The position numbers were made by a program, and so were the translations under genes. The notes below the pieces were generated by a model that saw only the letters and a program-made list of their open reading frames with translations, was not told the origin of the DNA and made no database searches. 14,982 nt of DNA from Leptolyngbyaceae cyanobacterium CSSed165cm_216 (GTDB lineage: Bacteria; Cyanobacteriota; Cyanobacteriia; Phormidesmidales; Phormidesmidaceae), in the NCBI GenBank assembly GCA_007135385.1, contig SLIY01000171.1, forward strand, positions 1-14,982. The letters run 5' to 3'. Shown one piece after another: positions 1 through 7,046 of this stretch (the first letter of the stretch is position 1; the number at the start of each line of letters is the position of its first letter).

Positions 1-17
1 TAGAGATATCACCCACA

Positions 18-1577
18 GTGGTTAGCTCAAAGCTAATGGTTGATTCAAACTTAGGTTGTCAGTTAGCAAATCGCTACGAACTCATGGAGCCCCTAGGTCA
101 GGGGTCGATGGGCAGGGTTTACTTGGCCGAGGATACCCTGCTGGGCGGGGTCAAAGTCGCCGTTAAATTTCTATCGCAAACCCTGCCTGGGGAAAGTCTA
201 AGGCAACGCTTCATGCAAGAAGCAATGACCTGTGCCCAGCTCGGGCAAAAAAGTATTCATGTTGTCCGAGTCACAGACTATGGCGTCAATGAAGACGGGG
301 TCCCGTTTTACGTCATGGAGTACCTCAAAGGGCAAAGTTTAAGCCAGTTAATTAACCAGGAACCCTTGCCTATTCCGCGGTTTTTGGGGCTCATCCGTCA
401 ACTGTGCCTGGGGCTACAGGCTGCCCATGACGGCATTATCCTCAAAGGGCAAGCCGAACCGGTGCCGATTATTCATCGGGATATCAAGCCTAGCAACATC
501 ATGATCATCCAGGATCCGACCCTAGGCGAACTGGCGAAAATTCTAGATTTTGGCATTGCCAAGCTGGTACAAACAGGCAGCGATCAAACCAACTGTTTTA
601 TGGGCACCCTGGCCTATGCCTCCCCCGAACAAATGGAGGGCTTAGAACTCGATAACCGTTCCGACATTTATAGCCTGGGCATCTTAATGTTTCAGATGTT
701 GACGGGCCATTTACCCCTGAAGGCCAATAGTCATACCTTTGGGGGCTGGTACAAAGTGCATCAGCAAGACACCCCAAAGCGAATCAGCGATGTAGACGGT
801 AACCTGAAGATTCCTAAGCTTCTAGAAGACCTGGTGATGGGCTGTATGGCTAAACAGCCCAGCGATCGCCCCCATAACATTCAAACTGTCTTGCAAGCTC
901 TGGAGCCACTCGAGTCTCGCTATGTTAACGGCTTTCGCATTAGCCAGCGGATTGGCACCACCCTGAACCGGGTACCGGTGACTCGCCAGCCTTCCCCAGA
1001 AGCAGGGTTGGCCGAAGACCAAGCCTGTCGGCTGACCGTCTGGCCTCAAACCAAGCCGGTCGCTGAAATTGTCTTTCCTCACCTGTTACCCAGTAGCCAA
1101 GGGAATCTAGTCACCCTATGGGCGATGATGCCTGACGTAGAGATTAACCGACGGTTGATCAGTACACGCTATAACACCTTCATCTGCACCATGTCTCCCC
1201 ATCCCATGATGCTGTGGTTAACCGTGTTATATAGCAGTGCCCATGGGGCTCGCTGGCTACCCTGCTACATTGACCTCAAAACCTCCCAGGGACAAGAAAT
1301 AGCCGGTCTCCTGGGGCAGACCGGTGCCTATAAACTTCTCTTTTTCGCTCTGGAGAACCCCCGCCACTGTGCCCATGTGCTTACCTGCACCATTGCCCCA
1401 CCCCAATGCAGCATGCTGCAAGAATGGGCGATCACAGCCCGCAGCCGTCCTTCCCTCGGCGCTACCGCCACCAGCCGAGATCTATTGCGCAATGAATTGA
1501 AAACAGCCCTTAAGCCTCGGGTGCTGCAAAAACTAGAGTCTATCTATGTGGATACTGGCGCTAATTGGTCAGAATAG
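18..1577 (+). CDS. Ser/Thr protein kinase (Hanks type) with unassigned C-terminal domain
   Basis: Probable cytoplasmic protein kinase that phosphorylates Ser/Thr on unknown substrates. The kinase domain spans about residues 20-295: glycine-rich loop GQGSMGRV (27-34), ATP-anchoring Lys50 in VAVKF, catalytic HRDIKPSN (153-160), DFG (177-179) and an ASPEQ activation-segment end (201-205). All key catalytic residues are present, so it should be active. About 10 extra residues precede HRD, and another insert lies between KPSN and DFG. Residues about 335-519 form a second region with a WPQTKP-EIVFP stretch (342-353) that I cannot assign; no transmembrane helix is seen in it. The GTG at 18 is the longest start in the window; the ATG at 36 is an alternative, and the frame stays open to the left edge, so the true start is unsettled. 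It converges on the USP gene with a 24-nt gap. Confidence 0.88.
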   Translation: MVSSKLMVDSNLGCQLANRYELMEPLGQGSMGRVYLAEDTLLGGVKVAVKFLSQTLPGESLRQRFMQEAMTCAQLGQKSIHVVRVTDYGVNEDGVPFYVMEYLKGQSLSQLINQEPLPIPRFLGLIRQLCLGLQAAHDGIILKGQAEPVPIIHRDIKPSNIMIIQDPTLGELAKILDFGIAKLVQTGSDQTNCFMGTLAYASPEQMEGLELDNRSDIYSLGILMFQMLTGHLPLKANSHTFGGWYKVHQQDTPKRISDVDGNLKIPKLLEDLVMGCMAKQPSDRPHNIQTVLQALEPLESRYVNGFRISQRIGTTLNRVPVTRQPSPEAGLAEDQACRLTVWPQTKPVAEIVFPHLLPSSQGNLVTLWAMMPDVEINRRLISTRYNTFICTMSPHPMMLWLTVLYSSAHGARWLPCYIDLKTSQGQEIAGLLGQTGAYKLLFFALENPRHCAHVLTCTIAPPQCSMLQEWAITARSRPSLGATATSRDLLRNELKTALKPRVLQKLESIYVDTGANWSE

Positions 1578-1601
1578 CAGTAGTGTCAGAGAAGGGGTGT
1601 A

Positions 1602-2474
1602 TTAAGACGGGATGTACAGCACCGGGTGCCAACTCTGACGCAACACCTCTCGGGCCAAGCTCGGGGCCGACCATTTGAACAGTCCCCCACCATCGCTCGA
1701 ACAAATGGCGATTGCCCCAATATCATGCTTTTCAGCTACGGTCATAATTTCCTGAATGGGATCCCCTTTGACGATGTTAATGTTAACTACCAGGTTCAAA
1801 TCCGCCAAGTCTGCTTGGACTTGCTCCAACTCTTGCTGGGCCTCCTGTCTAGGGTTATCCCCCTGTAGTTCTCGACGGACAGTATCATCGATCACCCGCA
1901 ATAGCCTGACCCTTTCCAATACTGAATTCGGGTTGCTTTGCACTTGGTCACGAATATAGTCAACCAGTACCTTGCTGCCAGGAGAGCCGTCATAGGGGAG
2001 CAGCAGATACCGGAAGAGATGACGACAGCGCAGGGACAATTCTTCTGTCGTGTAGGTAGCAATCAGCTGAGGACGCAAAATGATCAGTGGTACGCCAGAC
2101 TTTTCTGACAACTGTGTGGTTGTGCTGCCAAATAGCTTTTCTTCCAACATCGTGCGGGTTGGCGTTCCCAGAAAGATGACATCCACCTGATACTGCTTGG
2201 CCAACCTCACAATGTTATCGCCAGGGCGCCCCATCAGGACTTCAACGGTAACGTCTATGTCCTCTGGCACCTCCCGCAGCAGTTGGGTCAACTGGTCTTT
2301 AGCCTCCGCCAGTTTTTCGGGCTCTTCCCGAGGAATTTCCCGCTCTGTCTCGATCGCCACATTGTGAAAAAAGATCAGTGACTGAAACCCTCCCTTGGCC
2401 AGGCTTGGTACAAACTGAGCCAAACGATAGATGCCATCGGTAAAGTCCGTACAAATCAGAGCCCGTCGAAACAT
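1602..2474 (-). CDS. Universal stress protein, tandem UspA domains
   Basis: A 290-aa cytoplasmic protein with two Usp folds. Domain 1 covers about residues 1-135, starting MFRRALICTDFTDG and ending GVPLIILRP. Domain 2 covers about 152-290, starting FRYLLLPYDGSPGSK and ending HPVLYIPS. USPs are induced by stress or starvation and often bind ATP. In domain 1 the ATP motif G-2x-G-9x-G(S/T) is nearly intact, but its middle Gly is Thr106 (G103, T106, G116-S117). In domain 2 it is degenerate, so nucleotide binding is uncertain. The frame opens upstream at 2528, but I chose the ATG at 2474. It is preceded by an AAGAGGAG Shine-Dalgarno sequence and begins exactly at the first beta strand of the fold. 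No clear terminator separates it from the convergent kinase. Its substrate and role are unknown. Confidence 0.88.
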   Translation of the reverse strand: MFRRALICTDFTDGIYRLAQFVPSLAKGGFQSLIFFHNVAIETEREIPREEPEKLAEAKDQLTQLLREVPEDIDVTVEVLMGRPGDNIVRLAKQYQVDVIFLGTPTRTMLEEKLFGSTTTQLSEKSGVPLIILRPQLIATYTTEELSLRCRHLFRYLLLPYDGSPGSKVLVDYIRDQVQSNPNSVLERVRLLRVIDDTVRRELQGDNPRQEAQQELEQVQADLADLNLVVNINIVKGDPIQEIMTVAEKHDIGAIAICSSDGGGLFKWSAPSLAREVLRQSWHPVLYIPS

Positions 2475-3021
2475 AATCTCCTCTTCTGGGTAAGACAATG
2501 GATACAAGGCAAGCCGATTGCCATCCACACTGACCGTGCCCTCAAGGGGCTACAGCTTCGGCCCTATTTATTACCATAACCTCTGAACGAGGCATTTAAC
2601 CCAGAAGCCCTGACCCGTTCATTAGCTGTGCTCAGCCCTGTGCAGCTGAGGCCGACACTCTTTTGAAGATAGGTTTCTAGAAAAATTGTTTAATGAATAC
2701 AGACTTCAATCGCCAAAGGATCAGTCAATGCAATGACAGCCATCCTGCGGATCAGTGATATGACATCCCAGATCGTCTTGACATCTACCTGTCGACTTGG
2801 ACCTTACCTTGTCCAGCGTCTCTTTGAATCAGGTAATGCTCTAGCACCGACTCTAGCCGAATCATCAAGCTAGGTCTTAGAAATCAGTGAAACGTAAAAT
2901 TATAGAACTAGTGACAAGCATCGAAGCTGACGCCCCAACATCCCCAGCCTGATTCCCAGAACCTTGCGAGAGAGGGAGGTCGCCGTCTTCAGTGCGTTAG
3001 CTCGGACGGTCAGCCATGAGA
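2475..3021. other. 547-nt intergenic region between nblA and the USP gene
   Basis: No convincing gene. On the + strand, 2733-2873 is a 46-codon ORF (starts MTAILRISDM) with only a distant AGGA (12 nt before ATG); I do not recognise it and do not call it. On the - strand the segment 2545-2640 would hold the USP promoter, but I see no good -35/-10 pair. A small GGGC/GCCC hairpin lies about 2547-2564. No T-tract terminator is evident after nblA; the CCGTC/GACGG pairing around 2983-3010 has a 17-nt loop and no T run. Confidence 0.5.
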
Positions 3022-3216
3022 CTAAATTTGCGGGTTAGGGCCAATACCCCACTCATGCTTCAGAAAGTGCTTATACATGGTTTCCCGCATCATCATTTGC
3101 TCATACAGCTTGACCAGGAACTGCTGAGCCTGTTCTCGGCTCATTTTGTCAACCTGGGTCTCAAAAGACTTGAGGTTGAACTGCTGCTCCAAAGAGAGTT
3201 GCATAGGTTCGTTCAT
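3022..3216 (-). CDS. nblA: NblA phycobilisome degradation adaptor
   Basis: A 64-aa NblA. It binds phycobiliprotein and recruits Clp protease, driving phycobilisome breakdown (bleaching) under nitrogen or sulfur starvation and other stress. The sequence shows the family signature: LSLEQQFNLKSFETQV (7-22), then MSREQAQQFLVKLYEQMMMRE (25-45) and a C-terminal YKHFLKHEWGI, which form the helix-turn-helix dimer fold. The length is normal for the family (about 60 aa). The frame extends 11 codons further upstream. I chose the ATG at 3216 because an AGGAG sits 7 nt before it and because homologues start there. It is monocistronic, with long spacers either side. The 397-nt upstream region carries two promoter candidates and an HLR1-like repeat. 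The presence of nblA implies a phycobilisome-bearing cyanobacterium. Confidence 0.96.
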   Translation of the reverse strand: MNEPMQLSLEQQFNLKSFETQVDKMSREQAQQFLVKLYEQMMMRETMYKHFLKHEWGIGPNPQI

Positions 3217-3380
3217 GAATTTACTCCTGAGAGAGAACAACACCGCCAAACGGGGGCCAATAACCCTAGACCAGCCCCAAGCCTGTAAAGGTTTGGAAAC
3301 TGGGTGGTTAACCTAAAAGCCACGACATGAGAGATCGGGCCTGACCATAACCGCAACAAGGCAATGTACCGTTGCTGATC

Positions 3381-3410
3381 ATTTTACGAAATATAACAAT
3401 CATTTGACAA
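3381..3410 (-). promoter_or_regulatory. Candidate sigma-70 promoter P2 for nblA
   Basis: On the - strand a -35 TTGTCA (3405-3410; 5 of 6 to TTGACA) and a -10 TAAAAT (3381-3386; 5 of 6 to TATAAT) are separated by 18 nt. This is the best consensus promoter in the nblA upstream region. It predicts a start near 3374 and a leader of about 155 nt. Confidence 0.5.
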
Positions 3411-3439
3411 CTGCACACCTATCTTGAGGCTTACAAGGG

Positions 3440-3468
3440 ACTATAGCAAGTCATCCCTTAAACGTCAC
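3440..3468 (-). promoter_or_regulatory. Candidate upstream promoter P1 for nblA
   Basis: On the - strand a -10 TATAGT (3440-3445) and a -35 GTGACG (3463-3468; 4 of 6) are spaced by 17 nt. It lies 53 nt upstream of P2 and would give a leader of about 215 nt. The -35 match is weak. Confidence 0.35.
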
Positions 3469-3482
3469 CTCCTATCGTTGGC

Positions 3483-3500
3483 TTTACAGTTTTTTACCAA
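3483..3500 (+). promoter_or_regulatory. HLR1-like direct repeat (RpaB-type site) upstream of nblA
   Basis: On the + strand TTTACAGT and TTTACCAA are spaced by 2 nt, so the two TTAC cores are 10 nt apart. This matches the HLR1 form KTTACAWW-NN-KTTACAWW at 14 of 16 defined positions (mismatches G3489 and C3498). RpaB is known to bind HLR1 and to control high-light genes and nblA in other cyanobacteria. The repeat is inverted relative to nblA and about 57 nt upstream of the P1 start. Binding here is inferred. Confidence 0.4.
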
Positions 3501-3613
3501 CTGCCTCTAAGCAAAAATGCTCAGAGCAAACTTCTTTCTAAATTCTTCAACCCAGGGCAAGGGGTGTCCAGTGGCCCATCAGATGAGCCCCAGGCCAGCC
3601 AATAAGCCCACTG

Positions 3614-4372
3614 TTATGACGCAGAAATACCGGTTTCGGCAGGGTGCAGGCTGATCACCACAACGGTAATGTTATCCCGTCCTCCCCGTTGCTTAGCCGC
3701 ATTAATCAGAGCTGTAGCCGCAGCTTCACAGGCTCGTACTGTCTTCAGTTGGGAGGCGATGAGGTGATCCGACAACTCTTCAGTGAGGCCATCGCTGCAC
3801 AGCATCAGGCGATCCCCAGGCTGCACCTGAATAGGCTGCACCTCAATCTGGGCTAAATCTGCTCGTCCTAGGCATTGGGAAAGGACATGGCGCCAGGGAT
3901 GATTGCGAGACTCTAGGGCCGTCAACTCCCCTTCTCGAATGGCTCGGGCGATCCAGGTGTGGTCTTCTGTCAGTTGCTCAAGCAGATGACCTCGAAGACG
4001 ATATAGGCGAGAATCGCCGACGTGGGCACACCAGGGTTGGGAGTCTTGGTCACGAAAGGTCAAGACAACCATAGTGGTACCCATATCTGCCCGTTCAGGA
4101 TGGCGACGCTGGTCGGCTAAAATAGCAGTATTCGCTTGACCAAGCGCTTTTTTCAGCAGTGCTTCTGTCGGTATTTCACTGTGCCAATGCTGTTCTAGAA
4201 AGGTTTTGATAGTTATTGTGGCTAATCGGCTAGCCTCTTGCCCGCCAGCATGCCCACCCATGCCATCGGCCACAATAAAGAAACGCCCCTCAGGATCAAG
4301 GTAGTAGTCATCCTGGTTGCTAGTGCGCACCAACCCAGGATCAGACAATCCTGAAAACTGGCAATTTATCAT
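3614..4372 (-). CDS. pphA: PP2C-type Ser/Thr phosphatase, PphA-like
   Basis: A 252-aa metal-dependent (Mn/Mg) protein phosphatase of the minimal bacterial PP2C type. Motifs in order, numbered from the ATG: SNQDDYY (18-24), VADGMGGHAGG (34-44), ADMGTTMVV (95-103), HVGDSRLYR (117-125), DHTWIA (137-142), HPWRHVLSQCLGR (158-170), CSDGLTEEL (192-200) and GGRDNITVVVI (230-240). The metal-binding Asp residues of NQD, ADG, CSDG and GRDN are all present. It resembles closely, from memory, the Thermosynechococcus/Synechocystis PphA that removes phosphate from the PII signalling protein, so PII is the likely substrate. I chose the ATG at 4372, where homologues begin. A TTG at 4390 would add six residues; neither has a clear Shine-Dalgarno. 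It lies 3-21 nt downstream of the ABC1 gene, a likely operon. Confidence 0.9.
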   Translation of the reverse strand: MINCQFSGLSDPGLVRTSNQDDYYLDPEGRFFIVADGMGGHAGGQEASRLATITIKTFLEQHWHSEIPTEALLKKALGQANTAILADQRRHPERADMGTTMVVLTFRDQDSQPWCAHVGDSRLYRLRGHLLEQLTEDHTWIARAIREGELTALESRNHPWRHVLSQCLGRADLAQIEVQPIQVQPGDRLMLCSDGLTEELSDHLIASQLKTVRACEAAATALINAAKQRGGRDNITVVVISLHPAETGISAS

Positions 4373-4393
4373 AGCGCGTGGGTTACTCAAGGG

Positions 4394-6250
4394 TTAGGGC
4401 AGTCGGTCAGCCCGGTTAACTTTGATCACGGATCGGATAAAGGCTATCCCTGTGACCAGAGCTAACGCCCCAGGCAGTAGTGCTAACCAGGCTAGCTCAG
4501 ACAATAGTAACCCAGTTGCTGAAAGGGTGAACGCGCCCACCAAAATAGCATAGTTATTAGCCATGCTAACCCCACTAATGCGCCGCAGTGCGCGATCAGT
4601 TTCAATTGATCGCACCCGAACTCGAATATCTCCCCGTTCTAGCTTATCGAGAGTATCTTCAATGCGTCTGGGCAAGCCTAGGGCCGATGTACTGACCTGG
4701 GCTGCTTGACGACTGATTTCCCCCAATAGGCTGTTGGTACCATCGGTCGAATTGCCAGTATTCATAAGCTGTGCCGCAAACGGCTTAGCCGCCTCCATAA
4801 AATTAAACTCGGGATCAAGACCTTTACCAACCCCTTCCAGGGTAGAAAACGCCCGCATAACAAAGGTGAAGGTGGCTGGAAATCGAAAGGGCTGGTCGTA
4901 GGCCACCGCGTACAGGTCATCGCTAATGGCGTCAATGGACTGTTCCTCAAAGGGTTTGTCCATGAAATTATCCAAAATATATTGGATAGAACGGCGGACT
5001 GGGCTCATGTCTTCCATTTCAGCTAGAGCCCCCAGCTCAATTAGGGAGTCCATAACCTGATCAGCATTACGTTGGGCAACGCCCACGAACGTTCCCATTA
5101 ATCGCTGACGCGTCACCGGCTGTACCTGGCCCATCATGCCAAAGTCATAGAAAATCAGAGAACCGTCTAGGCTGACAGCAATGTTACCGGGATGGGGATC
5201 AGCATGAAAGAAACCCTCCCCCAATAGCTGGTGTAAATAGGCTTGAGCGCCTAGTTGGGCTAGTCGCTTACGGTCTAGACCAGCGGCTTCTAGGGCATCG
5301 TAGTGACTGATTTTAATCCCTGGCATATATTCCAGGGTCAGCACCTGAGGCGAGGTAAATCGCCAAAATACCCGGGGCACATTCACCCAGTCTGCTTGGC
5401 GAAAGTTTCGCCTGAAGGTATCGGCATTACGACCTTCATTCAGATAATCAATTTCTTGCCACAAAATGCGGCAGCATTCTTCGTAAATACCGATCCAGTC
5501 ACGGCCTTTACCCCAGCTGGGATGATTTTGGAAATAGTGGGCAATGCCTTTGAGAATAGATAGATCGATCGTGAATAGCGCCTTTAAGCCTGGCCGCTGT
5601 ACCTTAACCACCACCTCTTCACCATTGTGCAGCTGGGCACGATGCACTTGACCAAGGCTGGCTGCGGCTAGGGGAATTGGATCAAAGGTGCGGTAAAGGG
5701 TTTGGATAGGCTTGCCCAGGTCAGTCTCAAGGATCTGTCGAGCTTGCTCATAACTAAAGGCTGGTACTCGGTCTTGCAGCTTTGAGAGCTCTTCAACAAA
5801 TTCAATCGGGAAAATATCTGCCCGAGTCGAAAAAAGCTGCCCAACCTTAATGAAGGTGGGACCTAGTTCCAACAGCGTCTGTCGAATCCAAACAGCCAAA
5901 CGACGGCGACGGGCCGCTTGCTTCTCTGGAGTGATAGTGCCCCCATAGCTCCAAGCTTTACCATACAGCCACCGAGCCCCTAGTAACCGCAGCACAAATC
6001 CCCAGATATCAACGAACCGTCGTTGTCGGGAATAGTGACCCCGGTTCCACCGGTAAGCATCTTGGGTAAATACTAAAGGTTTTTCTACAGTAGAAACCGC
6101 AACATGGCCGCTTGAGACAGAATTGTGGGCCGACGAGGCCCCCATGATCTCCGGCAGGTTGTCCTGAGATTGGCCCACGGCATCCTTCCCATTCCCTTGC
6201 GGTAATGAGTCAGCTACAGGCGGTGCAGATGAATCTGAAACAGCGGACAC
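4394..6250 (-). CDS. ABC1/UbiB (AarF) family atypical kinase-like membrane protein
   Basis: A 618-aa member of the ABC1/ADCK/UbiB family, whose members support quinone or prenyl-lipid metabolism in membranes. The residues behave as an atypical protein-kinase-like ATPase. Visible motifs: KxGQ as KVGQ (135-138), the Ala-rich loop AAASLGQVH (195-203) that replaces the glycine loop, Lys216 in VVVKVQRPG, HADPHPGN (349-356), and YDFGMMG (368-374). Two hydrophobic helices (about 563-585 and 587-606) anchor the C terminus. The first 60 residues are low-complexity and probably disordered. Start: GTG at 6250, chosen for an AGGAG 5 nt upstream (6256-6260). It is probably cotranscribed with pphA downstream. 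Cyanobacteria carry several paralogues, so the exact quinone or lipid pathway (plastoquinone, tocopherol) is not decided. Confidence 0.9.
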   Translation of the reverse strand: MSAVSDSSAPPVADSLPQGNGKDAVGQSQDNLPEIMGASSAHNSVSSGHVAVSTVEKPLVFTQDAYRWNRGHYSRQRRFVDIWGFVLRLLGARWLYGKAWSYGGTITPEKQAARRRRLAVWIRQTLLELGPTFIKVGQLFSTRADIFPIEFVEELSKLQDRVPAFSYEQARQILETDLGKPIQTLYRTFDPIPLAAASLGQVHRAQLHNGEEVVVKVQRPGLKALFTIDLSILKGIAHYFQNHPSWGKGRDWIGIYEECCRILWQEIDYLNEGRNADTFRRNFRQADWVNVPRVFWRFTSPQVLTLEYMPGIKISHYDALEAAGLDRKRLAQLGAQAYLHQLLGEGFFHADPHPGNIAVSLDGSLIFYDFGMMGQVQPVTRQRLMGTFVGVAQRNADQVMDSLIELGALAEMEDMSPVRRSIQYILDNFMDKPFEEQSIDAISDDLYAVAYDQPFRFPATFTFVMRAFSTLEGVGKGLDPEFNFMEAAKPFAAQLMNTGNSTDGTNSLLGEISRQAAQVSTSALGLPRRIEDTLDKLERGDIRVRVRSIETDRALRRISGVSMANNYAILVGAFTLSATGLLLSELAWLALLPGALALVTGIAFIRSVIKVNRADRLP

Positions 6251-6302
6251 TCAAACTCCTATACCCTTAGTCCGGTTCTATATAAGACAACAATTCAACC
6301 CA

Positions 6303-6343
6303 TTAAAAACCTTGGCTGTCACCCCTTTAACACAACAGCCAGG
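6303..6343 (-). terminator. Rho-independent-type terminator after the 6380-6715 gene
   Basis: On the - strand a stem CCTGGCTGT / ACAGCCAAGG (7 bp plus 2 bp beyond a one-base bulge; 6310-6343, 15-nt loop) is followed directly by TTTTT (6304-6308). It lies 53 nt upstream of the ABC1 start and would uncouple the two genes. Confidence 0.65.
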
Positions 6344-6356
6344 TTGATTGGGTGAC

Positions 6357-6372
6357 GGGCCACGGATGGCCC
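6357..6372. repeat. Small perfect hairpin GGGCCA-CGGA-TGGCCC
   Basis: A 6-bp perfect inverted repeat with a tetraloop, just 8 nt past the stop of the 6380-6715 gene and 13 nt before the terminator hairpin. It probably stabilises the 3' end of that transcript. Confidence 0.5.
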
Positions 6373-6379
6373 CTAGCCC

Positions 6380-6715
6380 TCAGACCGTGGCGCGATATTG
6401 CTGCAACGCAACCCGCACTTGAGCCACCTCTGCCCGTAAGGTATCGATGGTGGCTTGTAAATCTTGGGTTGATGGGCCATCTGTACCAAAGCCAGCGGTG
6501 GGAGTCATCCCAGAGGTAGTCTGAGCCGCTGCCGCTTCAGCCTGCTGAGCCCGGACCATTACATCCTCTGTAAAGTGTCTCAGACGTTCTCGCTGCTCAG
6601 CATCAAACTTACCAAGCAGACTTAAGCTGTCTGTGACTAGACGCTCGGCCTGCTCGTTGAGCGCCTCGGCCAAGGCGCGGCCAACGAAAAATGCGTGCAG
6701 CATAGGGTCGCTCAT
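6380..6715 (-). CDS. Conserved cyanobacterial small protein (DUF6825-like), coiled coil
   Basis: A 111-aa protein without signal peptide or transmembrane segment. The N-terminal half (MSDPMLHAFFVGRALAEALNEQ, then LGKFDAEQRERLRHFTEDVM at about 34-53) is helical and matches, from memory, a cyanobacterial and plastid family of unknown function annotated DUF6825. An Ala/Thr/Gly-rich linker (about 57-81) leads to a C-terminal coiled coil (about 82-108). Function unknown. The frame continues 44 codons upstream, but I chose the ATG at 6715. It has GAGG 6 nt upstream, and the skipped region contains a perfect TATAAT -10 box, so it should be promoter and leader. It is followed by two hairpins, one with a T tract, and appears monocistronic. 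Confidence 0.75.
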   Translation of the reverse strand: MSDPMLHAFFVGRALAEALNEQAERLVTDSLSLLGKFDAEQRERLRHFTEDVMVRAQQAEAAAAQTTSGMTPTAGFGTDGPSTQDLQATIDTLRAEVAQVRVALQQYRATV

Positions 6716-7046
6716 AGTTATCCTCAGTGGATGCTTACCTAGGTTTATAAAATTATAACCCTCTTGACATCTTCGGCCCATGATAGACCTTGAGGGTGAC
6801 TGGGTTCCTGGGCCAAAAAATCTCAGCAGATATAAGCCCACTTCCACTTATGAGCTCAGCCATCTTAATGACAGGCCTAAACTAGAGTGTTTGCTGGCAT
6901 GCACCTAAGGACTTGCAGAAAAATAAAGTACCCGCTAGAGCCGTTAGGTGACTTCTAGAAAACGTTCTCCCCTGTGGTGGGCAATGCCCACTACGGTAGC
7001 TACGATCGCTGACTTAAAGCGGGGATGTTCTTTCTCGGACATCTCC
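6716..7046. other. 331-nt intergenic region, DUF6825-like gene promoter side
   Basis: No gene is supported. It holds the TATAAT box (6752-6757) and, near the pseudokinase 3' end, a hairpin GTGGGC-AAT-GCCCAC (6977-6991). On the - strand that hairpin is followed only about 12 nt later by a short T run, so it is a weak terminator candidate for the pseudokinase. Confidence 0.5.
6752..6757 (-). promoter_or_regulatory. -10 box TATAAT of the 6380-6715 gene
   Basis: A perfect TATAAT on the - strand, 36 nt upstream of the chosen ATG. No good -35 is present at 16-18 nt (TGGGCC at 17), so it may depend on an activator. Its position supports the downstream start choice. Confidence 0.45.

Larger units (their letters stand above)
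3217..3613. other. 397-nt nblA upstream (leader and promoter) region
   Basis: No gene is seen. Reading on the - strand from pphA towards nblA it holds an HLR1-like repeat (3483-3500), a weak promoter (3440-3468), a stronger promoter (3381-3410), then an apparent leader of roughly 155-215 nt. The leader contains a GCAAC/GTTGC pairing (about 3353-3374) and ends in the AGGAG at 3224-3228. Confidence 0.55.

Noticed and set aside
2983..3010. Terminator after nblA (CCGTC/GACGG)
   Set aside because: The stem is only 5 bp with a 17-nt loop and no T tract.
3016..3288. Open frame on the + strand opposite nblA
   Set aside because: It lies fully across nblA, whose protein is unmistakable on the other strand; the antisense peptide has no recognisable features.
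3484..3497. Near-NtcA site GTA-N8-TAA (- strand) upstream of nblA
   Set aside because: It misses the last consensus base, overlaps the better HLR1-like match, and is not at the usual NtcA distance from either promoter candidate.
6716..6847. 44-residue N-terminal extension of the DUF6825-like protein
   Set aside because: It would translate across a perfect TATAAT box, and a better start with GAGG lies at 6715, where the conserved sequence begins.
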